From NCBI RefSeq assembly GCF_041027365.1, contig NZ_JBFTEH010000004.1, positions 248,001 through 312,000 on the forward strand: a DNA stretch of 64,000 bases. The letters run 5' to 3'. The position numbers and the translations under genes are program-made. This DNA comes from VKMB-3413 sp041027365 (lineage in GTDB: Bacteria > Pseudomonadota > Alphaproteobacteria > Rhizobiales > Rhizobiaceae). Position 1 is the first letter of the stretch. Each line of letters opens with the position of its first letter. Below are positions 32,981-41,545 of the stretch, piece by piece. A model generated the notes under the pieces. That model was not told the DNA's origin. It ran no database searches and saw only the letters and a program-made list of their open reading frames with translations.

Positions 32981-35125
32981 ATGGTTCGTCGACAGCCAGG
33001 CGAACCGGATCGAGGAATGAACGCACGAACACGTCCGGACGGATCGCTCCGATCAAACCGTCTGCTGTTGTTCACCGAGCGCTATCAGAAAAGCGTGCTC
33101 GTCGGGCTGATCGTCGGCTTCGGCATCATCTTCGGATCGCTGATCGGACAGCTGCGCGCCGACGCCTGGAGCCGCGCGAACACCTCGGGCGACAATATCC
33201 TGCATCTCGTTGGCCAGGAGGTGTCGCAGGACATCTGGCGGTACGGCGACACGCTGGCGGTCCTCAAGGAGGAGATCGAGGCGGAGGCGAAGACGCCTCT
33301 TGCCGCCGGCAAGGCCGCGAACCTGTCGCTCGCCTCGCTCAGCACCATGGTCGACGGGTCGGGCGACCTGTTCGTCTTCGGCCCGTCGGGCCGGCTGCGC
33401 GAGCGGTCCTACAACTTCAAGAGCGGCCTTGCGGACGCGAGCGGGCAGGCCTTCTTCACCGAGCAGGAGCATGCGGCCGGGTCGTATCTCTATGTGGGGA
33501 CGCCGGAACCCCATGCGGCCACGGACCATCCCTTCATCTGGATCAGCCGCCGGCTCGAGGCCGCCGACGGATCCTTCGCCGGTGTGGTCGCCGGCCGGTT
33601 CGACATCGTCAAATGGATGCGCCTGTTCGAGCGGATCACGCTCGGCCCGAACAGCTCGATCGGTCTCATCCACCTGAACGGCCAGGTGATGATGCGCGCG
33701 CCCTATACGCCGGCGGCGGTCGGCCGCGACCTCTCCGGCACCGCGAATTTCGAGCGCTTCCGCGCCAACCCGCCCGGAGGAAGCTTCGTCGGCACCTCGC
33801 GCATGAGCGGCACCAGGCAGGCCTATCTCTACGTCCAGCTGCCGCACCTGCCGATGATCCTCACGGTCGCGCTGGCGCTGGACGACATCTACGCGGCCTG
33901 GTGGCGCGACGCCATCACCTTCGGAGCGTTCTTCGTGGGGCTCGTCGCGGTCCTCTCCGTGATGGCGCTCCTCCTGTCCCGGGCGCTGACGCTCAGGCAG
34001 AAGAGCGAGGAACGGCTCCGGCGCCTCACCGACGTCGACGGCCTGACCGGCGTCTACAACCGCCGCCGCTTCGACGAGGCGCTCGCCGAGGAATGGGCAA
34101 GGGCGCGGCGCGCGGGGACGCCGCTGTCGCTGCTCCTCTTCGACGTCGACAACTTCAAGAAGTACAACGACCTCTACGGGCATCAGGCGGGCGACGGCTG
34201 CCTGCAGCAGATTGCCGATGCCGCCGCAAAGGCAGCCGGGCGGCCCGGCGATCTCGTCGCGCGCTATGGCGGCGAGGAGTTCGTCGTGCTGCTGCCGGCG
34301 ACGGACATCGACATCGCGGCCTCGATCGCGGAAGCGCTGCGGCAGTCGGTGTTCGCCGGGGCGCTGCCGCACCGGGACAATGCGGATTACGGTGTCGTCA
34401 CGATCAGCATCGGTGCAGCTGTCGCCTATCCCGCGCGTGATGCGGCGGCGAGTGCCGAGGGCATGGTCGCCGCCGCGGACCGGGCGCTCTACCGGGCGAA
34501 GCGGCGGGGCCGGAACCGCGTGGAGCAGGAACGACATGCCGCTCAACCGGCGATGCCGCCGGTGCTCGACGACGATGCCGAGCGGCTGACGGCGGTGGCG
34601 GTTTACGACGGCGTGCTACGGCGCCGCCCGAGCGCCGAGTTCGACGATCTGGCGGAAATGGCCGCCGCGATCTTCGACGCGCCGATGGCGCTGGTCTCGC
34701 TGGTGCGCCAGGACTGGCAGTCCTGCGTCGGCCGCTGGGGGCTGAGCGTCGGGGGCTTCGGCAGCGACCTGTCCCTGTGCGCGCATACCGTTGCCAGCAG
34801 GCGCCCGGTGGTGGTGGGCGACGCGCGGCTCGACCCGCGCTTCCGGGAGAACCCCTTCGTCACCGGCGAGCCCTTCGTGCGCTTCTATGCCGGCGTTCCG
34901 CTGGTCTGCGAGCGGACCGGCCAGCGGATCGGGACGGTCTGCGTCCTCGACCGCGAGCCGCGGCCGGAGGTCGTGCCTCTGCAACTTCACCTGCTGCAGG
35001 GGATCGCCGAACTCGCCATGCGCCGGTTCGAACAGATGGCGAAGGAGGCAGCGCCGGGTGACAGCACGGCAGCCGCGTCCGCTCCGGCCGCAGAGGCCGG
35101 GCCCGGGCTCCGCCGCTCGGCGTGA
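32981..35125 (+). CDS. Membrane diguanylate cyclase: CACHE-like sensor, GGDEF, C-terminal GAF
   Basis: 714 residues; ATG 33017 is an equally possible start. A membrane helix (about residues 38-56) is followed by a ~240-residue periplasmic dCACHE-like sensor and a second helix near 310-335. The GGDEF domain carries GGEEF at about residue 430, and an RxxD inhibitory site (RPGD) exactly five residues before it, so the enzyme should make c-di-GMP and be product-inhibited. After a linker, a GAF-like domain (about 525-690; FDAPMALVSLVRQDWQSCVGRWGL ... FYAGVPLV) closes the protein. A C-terminal GAF after GGDEF is an uncommon order. The signal is unknown. Confidence 0.9.
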   Translation: MVRRQPGEPDRGMNARTRPDGSLRSNRLLLFTERYQKSVLVGLIVGFGIIFGSLIGQLRADAWSRANTSGDNILHLVGQEVSQDIWRYGDTLAVLKEEIEAEAKTPLAAGKAANLSLASLSTMVDGSGDLFVFGPSGRLRERSYNFKSGLADASGQAFFTEQEHAAGSYLYVGTPEPHAATDHPFIWISRRLEAADGSFAGVVAGRFDIVKWMRLFERITLGPNSSIGLIHLNGQVMMRAPYTPAAVGRDLSGTANFERFRANPPGGSFVGTSRMSGTRQAYLYVQLPHLPMILTVALALDDIYAAWWRDAITFGAFFVGLVAVLSVMALLLSRALTLRQKSEERLRRLTDVDGLTGVYNRRRFDEALAEEWARARRAGTPLSLLLFDVDNFKKYNDLYGHQAGDGCLQQIADAAAKAAGRPGDLVARYGGEEFVVLLPATDIDIAASIAEALRQSVFAGALPHRDNADYGVVTISIGAAVAYPARDAAASAEGMVAAADRALYRAKRRGRNRVEQERHAAQPAMPPVLDDDAERLTAVAVYDGVLRRRPSAEFDDLAEMAAAIFDAPMALVSLVRQDWQSCVGRWGLSVGGFGSDLSLCAHTVASRRPVVVGDARLDPRFRENPFVTGEPFVRFYAGVPLVCERTGQRIGTVCVLDREPRPEVVPLQLHLLQGIAELAMRRFEQMAKEAAPGDSTAAASAPAAEAGPGLRRSA

Positions 35126-35137
35126 GGCGGCCGCCGC

Positions 35138-35608
35138 TCAGTCGAGTCCCTGGAACGCCACGCCTTCGAAGCCGAAGACCGTCTCGCCGTGCTGGTTCAC
35201 GCCGTCGGTCGAAAATTCGAGGATGCCCCAGCCCGGGCGGCTCGCCGTGGCGCGCTTGGCGGTGACGGTCTGGGAGAAGCGGATCGTGTCGCCGGCATAG
35301 ACGGGTTTCTTCCAGGCCATGTTCCTGAAGCCGGGCGAGGGCCCGATCCGCGGCGCCGGATTGCCGGCCTCGACCCATTCGCGGACCCTGGCATAGCGGG
35401 TCTCGACGTTCAGCCGCATGCAGACGGCCGCGGTGTGCCAGCCCGACGCGCACAGGCCGCCGAGCACCGACGCCCGGGCCTTCTCCTCGTCGAGGTGAAA
35501 GACCTGCGGGTCGTAGGCCGCGGCGAAGCGCTTGATCTCGTCGGCGGTGAAGGTGTGGCTGCCGAGGAGGATCGCTTCCCCGACGACGATCGTGTCCCAG
35601 AAGCTCAT
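35138..35608 (-). CDS. MaoC-family (R)-specific enoyl hydratase-like protein
   Basis: 156 residues. FAAAYDPQVFHLDEEKA is the hydratase-2 motif region with the catalytic Asp and His, followed by ASGWHTAAVCMRL. The ATG overlaps the stop of a second MaoC-type gene (ATGA at 35605-35608). MaoC proteins hydrate enoyl-CoA or related thioesters. The two tandem single-hotdog proteins may form a heterodimer, as in heterodimeric enoyl hydratases. The CoA substrate is unknown. Confidence 0.88.
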   Translation of the reverse strand: MSFWDTIVVGEAILLGSHTFTADEIKRFAAAYDPQVFHLDEEKARASVLGGLCASGWHTAAVCMRLNVETRYARVREWVEAGNPAPRIGPSPGFRNMAWKKPVYAGDTIRFSQTVTAKRATASRPGWGILEFSTDGVNQHGETVFGFEGVAFQGLD

Positions 35609-36060
35609 GCCGCGATCCCCTCGCGGGTGAGAAGCAGCAGCGTGTATTCGCAGGACAGCACCGGCTCGCCCTCCTGGTTCACGAGGTCGGCCACCATCTT
35701 GGCGATGCCGAGCGTCGGGCGCTTGGCGGAGAGGCGCGCGGAGGCGACGCGGCAGCTTCCCGTCAGCGTGTCGCCGGGCTTCACCGGCCGCAGCCACTTG
35801 ACGAAATCGACGCCGGGCGAGCCCTGCGAGCTCGACTCCACGATGAAGGAATCGGCCATCATCCGCATCAGCATCGAACAGGTGTGCCAGCCGGACGCCG
35901 TCAGCCCGCCGGCCAGTTCGTTGGCCGCGCCGGCGCTCTCGTCGAGATGGAAGGGCTGCGGATCGAACTCCGTCGCAAAGCCGAGCATCTCCTCGCGCGT
36001 GACGGGATAGGGGCCGAGCGCGAACTCGGTCCCTTCGGTGAAGTCCTCGTAGGTGCGCAT
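35605..36060 (-). CDS. MaoC-family hydratase-like protein, paired with the next gene
   Basis: 151 residues. The motif FATEFDPQPFHLDESA shows the hydratase-2 Asp/His pair, and LTASGWHTCSMLMRM matches its neighbour, so the two genes are paralogues joined by a 4-base overlap. The hotdog fold accounts for the full length. It probably acts with the adjacent protein in fatty-acid or branched-chain acyl-CoA metabolism (inference). Confidence 0.88.
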   Translation of the reverse strand: MRTYEDFTEGTEFALGPYPVTREEMLGFATEFDPQPFHLDESAGAANELAGGLTASGWHTCSMLMRMMADSFIVESSSQGSPGVDFVKWLRPVKPGDTLTGSCRVASARLSAKRPTLGIAKMVADLVNQEGEPVLSCEYTLLLLTREGIAA

Positions 36061-36193
36061 CGTCTCTCCCTGTTCTCCGACCCGGACCGCTCGCCTCCCG
36101 AAGCCGCGCCGGGTCGTTCCCGCTTGCCGCGGGAGTGGCCCTCGCTAATAGCTGGCGGGCGTCACATGCGACAAGCGCAACGAATGTCCGATC

Positions 36194-36667
36194 ATGGCGA
36201 AGCTGCACGACTACAGGGTCACCATCCGCTGGACCGGCAATCGCGGCAGCGGCACCAGCGGCTACCGCGCCTTCGGCCGCGCCCACGAGATCGAGGCGCC
36301 CGGCAAGGCGGCGATCGCCGGCTCGTCGGATCCTGCCTTTCGCGGCGACGCGGCGCGCTGGAACCCGGAGGAACTGCTCGTCGCCTCGCTCGCGGCCTGC
36401 CATCAGCTCTGGTACCTGCATCTTTGCGCCGAGGCGGGCGTGATCGTCACCGCCTACGAGGACCGGGCCGAGGGCGAGATGGAGGAGGGCGCGGACGGCG
36501 CCGGCCGCTTCGTCCGCGTGGTCCTGAAGCCGAGGGTGACCATCTCGTCGGAGAGCGACGCGGCGCTCGCCGAGCGTCTGCACGGCGAAGCGCACGAGAA
36601 ATGCTTCATCGCCAACTCGGTGAACTTTCCGATCGCCCACGCGCCGGAGATCGTCCGCGCGCGGTAA
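36194..36667 (+). CDS. OsmC/Ohr-family peroxidase-like protein
   Basis: 157 residues. The two redox cysteines are seen in LAACHQLWYLHLC and HEKCFIANSV, and the N-terminus (VTIRWTGNRGSGTSGYRAF) is typical of OsmC proteins. Family members reduce organic hydroperoxides with lipoylated or thiol partners. The end converges with the next gene, whose stop lies 3 bases away. No regulator of the OhrR type is adjacent. Confidence 0.9.
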   Translation: MAKLHDYRVTIRWTGNRGSGTSGYRAFGRAHEIEAPGKAAIAGSSDPAFRGDAARWNPEELLVASLAACHQLWYLHLCAEAGVIVTAYEDRAEGEMEEGADGAGRFVRVVLKPRVTISSESDAALAERLHGEAHEKCFIANSVNFPIAHAPEIVRAR

Positions 36668-36670
36668 GGC

Positions 36671-37210
36671 CTACGGGATCAGCCGGGGGTCGGCGATCTC
36701 CACGCGGGAGCCGTGCAGCGGCGTGTCGAGGCCGACGAGCGCGATCGTCACCTCGGCGCGGCTGCCGCGAAAGTGCGCGTCCTTCGGCACGTTGATCAGG
36801 AAGGACCGGGCCCTTCCGGTCTCCGGCGGATCGACGAAGGCGACGGTGCCGGCCCGGTGGAGGCCGGACGGAGCGGCGTCCGGCTCCCCGATCGAGACGT
36901 CGACGATGAAGCTTTCGCCCGGAACGACCGTGAGCGGCTTCAGCCGGAACGCCAGCCGCGTCGGCGGCTTTGCCGGTACTGACACCAGGATCCGGCCGGG
37001 TGCGTCCGTCGTCGCCACGGCCGCGTCGTCGGCGCCGGGCTCGGGGACGGGCGCCGGGGCGTCCGTCGCGGCGGTCGCAGCGGTGGGCGAAACGCGGCCC
37101 GCGGCCTCTACCGGGGTCGGGCCGATCGCCGCCGCCATGGCCGCGAGACAGAGGATGAGGGGATGGGTCCGTCGGAAGAGGTGGCCGTCCCGGCCGTCAT
37201 GCGCAGTCAT
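36671..37210 (-). CDS. Secreted protein of unknown function
   Basis: 179 residues. The N-terminus has a hydrophobic stretch (LILCLAAMAAAIGPTPVEAAG) consistent with a signal peptide. An Ala/Pro/Thr-rich linker (about 39-72) follows, then a ~100-residue domain (RLAFRLKPLTVVPGESFIVDVSIGEP ... SFLINVPKDAHFRGSRAEVTIALVGL) with a beta-rich look. I do not recognise the family. The codon use is like the neighbours. It could be a polysaccharide- or metal-binding periplasmic protein, but nothing in the sequence proves this. Confidence 0.6.
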   Translation of the reverse strand: MTAHDGRDGHLFRRTHPLILCLAAMAAAIGPTPVEAAGRVSPTAATAATDAPAPVPEPGADDAAVATTDAPGRILVSVPAKPPTRLAFRLKPLTVVPGESFIVDVSIGEPDAAPSGLHRAGTVAFVDPPETGRARSFLINVPKDAHFRGSRAEVTIALVGLDTPLHGSRVEIADPRLIP

Positions 37211-37348
37211 CGGCAGTCGCAGTCATCCGCCGGAGCGAGTGCTCCGGCAGCGTTTGGAGGAGCGGCGCTCCGCCAAGCGCCGCGGGTTCGTTCCTCGTTC
37301 TGGTGGACGGCTCGTCGGATGCGAGACGTCCTCGGCCGTCGCGGCCGC

Positions 37349-38095
37349 TCAGCCCTCCTTCGGGCGCTCGATCGACGGCGTGGCCGCCGGCCCGGGCAGA
37401 GCCGACGGGCGGCTCGTGCCCATGATCTGGGCGAGGACGTCGTCGGCCGAGGTCGACTGGCCGCCGATCCCGGCCGCGAGAAGCTGCCGGTCGAGGTCGT
37501 TGCCCGATTCCAGTGCGGCGAGTTCCTCGCCGGCCTCGAGCCGCCCCTGCGTCTCTTCCTGGCGCCGGCGGATCCGCTCCAGCGAGTCCATCGCATTGCC
37601 GAGCTTGGAATTGATGCCGGACTGCGAGGTGGCGATCGCCGACTGCGCCTTCAGCAGCGACTCGTTGGCCTTCACGTTCTCGACCTCGCGGCGCATCTGC
37701 TGGATGCGCTGCTCGGTGTCCTGGACCGCCTTGATCATCTGCTGCTGGCGGGTGGACAGCCGCTCGAGCTCGGCCTCGTCGCGCTGCACCTCGGTGCGGG
37801 TCGTGGCGATCCGCTGGGCGAGGCCGCGGGCGAGGTCCTCGCGTCCAGCCGCCATCGCCGCGCGGGCACTCTCGGTATCCTTCTGCTCCTTGGCGCGAGC
37901 TTCCTCGACGCGGCGCGACAGCGACTTGTTCGAGGCCATGATGCCGGCAAGGTCGGAGCGGGCGCGGCGCAGCGCGGTCTCCGCGTCGCGGATCTCCTGG
38001 TCGAGAATGCGCAGCGCCTGCGTGTCGGCGACGCCCTCGGCCGCCTCGTTGACGCCGCCGCGCACGGCGGTGAAGAGCTTGTTCCAGACGCTCAT
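37349..38095 (-). CDS. PspA/IM30-family membrane-remodelling protein (YjfJ-like)
   Basis: 248 residues, almost entirely predicted coiled coil from residue 20 to 200 (for example RDAETALRRARSDLAG, EAELERLSTRQQQMIKAVQDTEQRIQQMRREVENV). The short N-terminal helix (MSVWNKLFTAVRGG) is amphipathic as in PspA. The C-terminus is Pro/Ser-rich. PspA and IM30 bind stressed inner membrane and form rods or rings. It overlaps the DUF2170 gene by 4 bases, and the pair is divergent from a five-gene operon that matches the rest of the E. coli yjf set, which supports a YjfJ role rather than canonical PspA with PspBC. Confidence 0.9.
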   Translation of the reverse strand: MSVWNKLFTAVRGGVNEAAEGVADTQALRILDQEIRDAETALRRARSDLAGIMASNKSLSRRVEEARAKEQKDTESARAAMAAGREDLARGLAQRIATTRTEVQRDEAELERLSTRQQQMIKAVQDTEQRIQQMRREVENVKANESLLKAQSAIATSQSGINSKLGNAMDSLERIRRRQEETQGRLEAGEELAALESGNDLDRQLLAAGIGGQSTSADDVLAQIMGTSRPSALPGPAATPSIERPKEG

Positions 38096-38529
38096 TGAGC
38101 GGACTCCCCGTTCTTCCAACGCTCGATCATGTCGGCGGCATCGACTGCATTGGCCGCGAGAACCGCGACTTCCTCGATGATGGTGTCGGCCTTGGAATGC
38201 GCTGAGAGCGAGCCGAACAGCTCGTACCATTCCTCGCCATTGATCGTGACGATGCCGAAGGTCGACAGCGGCACCAGCTTGTGGGTCGACAGGATCATCC
38301 GGTCGAAGGCCTCGCGGCGCGGGATGCTCGCCGCCGGGGCGAGGATGACGCTGGCGAGGATCTGGTCGCCGCCGGGCGCGACCAGCACGTCGAGATCGCC
38401 CCGCTCCTTCAGCGTGACTCGGATGACGTCGCCGGTCTCGACGATCGTGACGTCGACGTCGCCGAGCGGTTCTGGGTCCGAGGCGAAGAGTTCGGTGAGG
38501 CTCGTGAGATTCCAGCTTGCGGACGGCAT
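38092..38529 (-). CDS. DUF2170 protein (YjfI-like)
   Basis: 145 residues. The pattern LFASDPEPLGDVDVTIVETGDVIRVTLKERGDLDVLVAPGGDQILASVIL, then FGIVTINGEEWYELFGSLSAHSK, is that of the YjfI/DUF2170 family, which is found next to PspA-like proteins. The gene is translationally coupled to the PspA-type gene. Molecular function is unknown; the context suggests a regulator or partner of the PspA homologue. Confidence 0.85.
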   Translation of the reverse strand: MPSASWNLTSLTELFASDPEPLGDVDVTIVETGDVIRVTLKERGDLDVLVAPGGDQILASVILAPAASIPRREAFDRMILSTHKLVPLSTFGIVTINGEEWYELFGSLSAHSKADTIIEEVAVLAANAVDAADMIERWKNGESAQ

Positions 38530-38656
38530 TGTCCCTCCGGTTCCGGTGCTGCGAGCATGATGCTCCTGGCGCCGATGTCTACATCAGCGCGACGTGAAGG
38601 TATACCGGCCTTGCGCGGGGGCTTCGGGCCGGTTCCGTCGCCGCGTGGGTTTCGAT

Positions 38657-39751
38657 ATGGTGACGGCGTCCCCGCCTTTCGACGGAGTCGCCGTGCCTGT
38701 TCTCGCCAGCTTCCTGCGCAAGGTCTACGTCGCGCTGGCCGAGCTCACCTGGACGGCGCTCCTGCTCATCGCGGTCCTCCACATGGCGCTGTCCTTCGAG
38801 CTGTTCCGGCTCTCGGGCGAGAGTGGCCTTGCCGGTGACGGCGTCGATTTCCTCTACTACTACGTCGTCACGGCGACGACGGTCGGTTACGGTGACCTGT
38901 CGCCGGCCACCGACGCCGGCAGGCTCGCCGCGTCGTTCTTCGTGATCCCCGGCGCGATCGCAATCTTCACCGCGACGCTCGGCAAGCTGCTGGCTGCGGT
39001 CGGAACGCTCTGGAGGAGGCGGATGAACGGTCTTTCGAACTTCGCCGACAGAACCGGTCACATCATCGTGGTCGGCTGGCATGACGGCGCGACGCGGCAG
39101 CTCTTCGCCATGCTGCAGGCCGAGCGCAGCCGGAGCGAGCCGGCGATGGTGCTCGTCGCCAAGGCGCTCGAGACGAATCCGCTGGCCGGCGAGATCGATT
39201 TCGTGCACGCCGACCGGCTCGCAGATCCGGAAGCGCTGGAACGCGCCGGCATCGCTGGGGCTCGCGCGATCATCGTCGAGGGCGAGAACGACGACGAGAC
39301 ATTCGCTGCGAGCCTGATCGCGGCGGCGCTCGGCGAGAGTGCCCACGTCGTCGCCTATTTCCAGTACGACCGGACGGCCGAAATCCTGCGCCGGCAGAAC
39401 CCGCGGATCGAGGCGGTCACATCGCTTTCGTCAGAGCTGATGGTCCGCGCGGCCCGCGATCCCGGCGCGTCGAAAGTCGCCCACCTCTTGCTCTCGGCGG
39501 CAACGGCCGATACCGCCTTTTCGGTGCGGGTGCCGGAGCTTTCCGGCGCGATCGCCTACAGCGCCGCTCTGTCCGGCCTCAAACGTCTTCACAAGGTCAC
39601 GCTCGTCGGCATGGCACAGGGTGGCGCGGTGGATCTCAACTGCCATGAGGATGCGGAAATCCGCGCAGGCGACATCCTCTACTATATATCGGATCACAGG
39701 CTCGAACCGCATGCGGTCGCCTGGGACGCTTTGCGAGGGACATCACGATGA
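38657..39751 (+). CDS. Two-TM ion channel with TVGYGD filter and RCK/TrkA-N-like domains
   Basis: 364 residues; GTG 38693 with GGAG upstream is an alternative start. Two membrane spans (about 30-50 and 88-112) flank a pore with the K+ selectivity sequence TVGYGD (75-80). A Rossmann-type RCK domain begins at HIIVVGWHDGA (near 135), and a C-terminal TrkA-C-like segment follows. It should conduct K+ gated by a cytoplasmic ligand. It opens the operon continuing with DUF2491, DUF350, DUF1190 and the GSP-synthase-like gene, overlapping the next start by 4 bases (ATGA). A channel is not part of the E. coli yjf operon, so this is an added component. Confidence 0.88.
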   Translation: MVTASPPFDGVAVPVLASFLRKVYVALAELTWTALLLIAVLHMALSFELFRLSGESGLAGDGVDFLYYYVVTATTVGYGDLSPATDAGRLAASFFVIPGAIAIFTATLGKLLAAVGTLWRRRMNGLSNFADRTGHIIVVGWHDGATRQLFAMLQAERSRSEPAMVLVAKALETNPLAGEIDFVHADRLADPEALERAGIAGARAIIVEGENDDETFAASLIAAALGESAHVVAYFQYDRTAEILRRQNPRIEAVTSLSSELMVRAARDPGASKVAHLLLSAATADTAFSVRVPELSGAIAYSAALSGLKRLHKVTLVGMAQGGAVDLNCHEDAEIRAGDILYYISDHRLEPHAVAWDALRGTSR

Positions 39752-40407
39752 GCTGGCTGTTCGGCGGCAGGGACAAGGAGCCGGAGCTGCCGGTCGAGCG
39801 GGGGCCGCTGGGCGTCTCGATCGGCGGCGCGATCGAGATCGACACGCTGGCGCTGCAGGCCGATGCCGCCGGCACAGAGCCGGGGATGCCGCTGCCCACC
39901 GGCGGCAGCTTCATCGTCGTCGCCTATGGCGAGGCGCGGCTCGACGCGAACACCGTCCTGTCGCGCTATTACGACGAGGACGACCGGCTCCTGCAGGTGA
40001 TCTCGGCGAGCGGCCGGCCGGGGGATGCGGCGAACGACGTCAGCCTCTACCAGCCCTGGGATTCCGTGGTGCCGGCCGGGCGGCACGAATGGGACCGCTG
40101 GACCGGGCCGGACGGCCTGATCGGCCAGCCGCGCTACGACGCGGACGGCATCCTCTTCGACCGCTACTGGGGCGAGGGCGACAGCCGCGCGGAACCGGTG
40201 CAGTTCGTCGAGGAGGTCGACGACGGGGAGGCCAAGCGCTCCATCCACCAGACCTGCATGCTCTACTCCCGCCCGCTCGGCGCGGCGCTGGAAATGCTGC
40301 TGATCAATGTCGAGCGGGACCTTTCCGAAGCCGCCCGGCGCGAGGGCGGGTCGGTGGAGTTCATGCTTGGATACGGCCTCGGGCCGGCGGACGTTCGGCG
40401 GGTCTGA
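39748..40407 (+). CDS. DUF2491 protein (YjfK-like)
   Basis: 219 residues. LPVERGPLGVSIGGAIEIDTLALQ and the later DSVVPAGRHEWDRWTGPDGLIG match the YjfK/DUF2491 family. No signal peptide or membrane span, so cytoplasmic. Its ATG overlaps the channel stop, which suggests a stoichiometric partner of the channel or of the PspA homologue. Function unknown. Confidence 0.82.
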   Translation: MSWLFGGRDKEPELPVERGPLGVSIGGAIEIDTLALQADAAGTEPGMPLPTGGSFIVVAYGEARLDANTVLSRYYDEDDRLLQVISASGRPGDAANDVSLYQPWDSVVPAGRHEWDRWTGPDGLIGQPRYDADGILFDRYWGEGDSRAEPVQFVEEVDDGEAKRSIHQTCMLYSRPLGAALEMLLINVERDLSEAARREGGSVEFMLGYGLGPADVRRV

Positions 40408-40490
40408 TTGCGTCAAGAAGCCCGCGGGCACCCGCCTGCGCGGCGAAACGGCGGAGCGCGGGCGCCCGCCAGAACCGATGTGAGGGATGA

Positions 40491-40892
40491 ATGTACGGAT
40501 ACGTTGCGGGGCTGCCGGCTTTCCTGGCCTATTTCGTGCTGGGGCTGATCTTCTACGCGCTCTTCGCCTACGCCTATACGGCGCTCACCCCGCACAAGGA
40601 GTTCGCGCTGATCCGGGCCGGCAATCCCGCCGCGGTGACCGCCTTCGCCGGCACGATCCTCGGCTTCTCGCTACCGCTCGCCTCGGCGGCGGCGAACTCG
40701 GTCTCGATCGTCGACTTCGTGGTCTGGACGGTGATCGGCGCGCTGGTGCAGATCCTCGCCTTCTACGTCGCCTCGGCGACGATGCCGGGCCTGTCCGAGC
40801 GGATCACCAGGGGCGAGGTCGCGGCCGGCATCTGGGGAGGCGGCGTCGCGCTCGCCGTCGGCATCCTCAACGCCGCCTGCATGACCTACTGA
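40491..40892 (+). CDS. DUF350 membrane protein (YjfL-like)
   Basis: 133 residues with four predicted membrane spans (about 9-31, 47-70, 74-96 and 110-132); GAGGGATGA precedes the ATG. LIRAGNPAAVTAFAGTILGFSLPLASA is the first half of the DUF350 duplicated unit. DUF350 proteins recur with PspA-like and glutathionylspermidine-synthase-like genes and are thought to act in envelope stress, but their activity is not known. Confidence 0.85.
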   Translation: MYGYVAGLPAFLAYFVLGLIFYALFAYAYTALTPHKEFALIRAGNPAAVTAFAGTILGFSLPLASAAANSVSIVDFVVWTVIGALVQILAFYVASATMPGLSERITRGEVAAGIWGGGVALAVGILNAACMTY

Positions 40893-40902
40893 GGAGGAGA
40901 CG

Positions 40903-41490
40903 ATGCCCAGACGCTTCACCGGCAACGTGCCGCCGATGCTGATCTTCGGCACGATCGCAGCGGCCGGCATTGCCGTGGCGACTTGCAGCCGGGAGGATGA
41001 GCCGAAGGAACTGGCCTTCTCCTCGCCGCAGCAGTGCATGGACGCCGGCATCGACCAGCAGATCTGCCAGGCGGAATACCAGCAGGCGCTGCAGAAGCAC
41101 ATCGCCGACGCGCCGCATTACGCCGACCTGAAGGCCTGCGAGGCGGCGGTCGGCGAGGGCAAGTGCTTCCAGGCGACGCCGCCCGGCCAGGGCGACAGCG
41201 GCCAGACCACCAGCGGCTCCGGCTCCGGCTTCTTCGTCCCCTTCATGACCGGCTATCTCGTCTCCTCGGCGCTGTCGCACCTGTCCAACTACGGCGCCTA
41301 TCGCGACTGGCGCTATTCCTCGCGCGGCTACTCGCCGACGCCGATCTACCGCGACCGCTCCGGCCGGTCCGTCACGAGCACGATCACCGGCGGCCAGCGC
41401 ACCACGCGCCCGGCCAACGTCAATACGCGGACGGTGTCCCGCTACGGCTTCGGCGGACGTTCGTCCTCGCGCGGCTTCTTCGGCGGGTGA
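40903..41490 (+). CDS. DUF1190 envelope protein (YjfM/YgiB-like)
   Basis: 195 residues. A short hydrophobic N-terminal segment (MLIFGTIAAAGIAVAT) is followed by a Cys-containing region (SPQQCMDAGIDQQICQAEY, LKACEAAVGEGKCF), then a Gly/Ser-rich and Arg/Tyr-rich low-complexity tail (YSSRGYSPTPIYRDRSGRS). This matches DUF1190 (YgiB/YjfM). It is likely exported and bound to the envelope. It lies between the DUF350 and ATP-grasp genes, the same order as in E. coli yjfLM-yjfC. Confidence 0.82.
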   Translation: MPRRFTGNVPPMLIFGTIAAAGIAVATCSREDEPKELAFSSPQQCMDAGIDQQICQAEYQQALQKHIADAPHYADLKACEAAVGEGKCFQATPPGQGDSGQTTSGSGSGFFVPFMTGYLVSSALSHLSNYGAYRDWRYSSRGYSPTPIYRDRSGRSVTSTITGGQRTTRPANVNTRTVSRYGFGGRSSSRGFFGG

Positions 41491-41545
41491 GGGCGATGTC
41501 CCGCGACCGGCGCCCGGCCGGCCGCCCCGTGGCGGGCGCACATCC

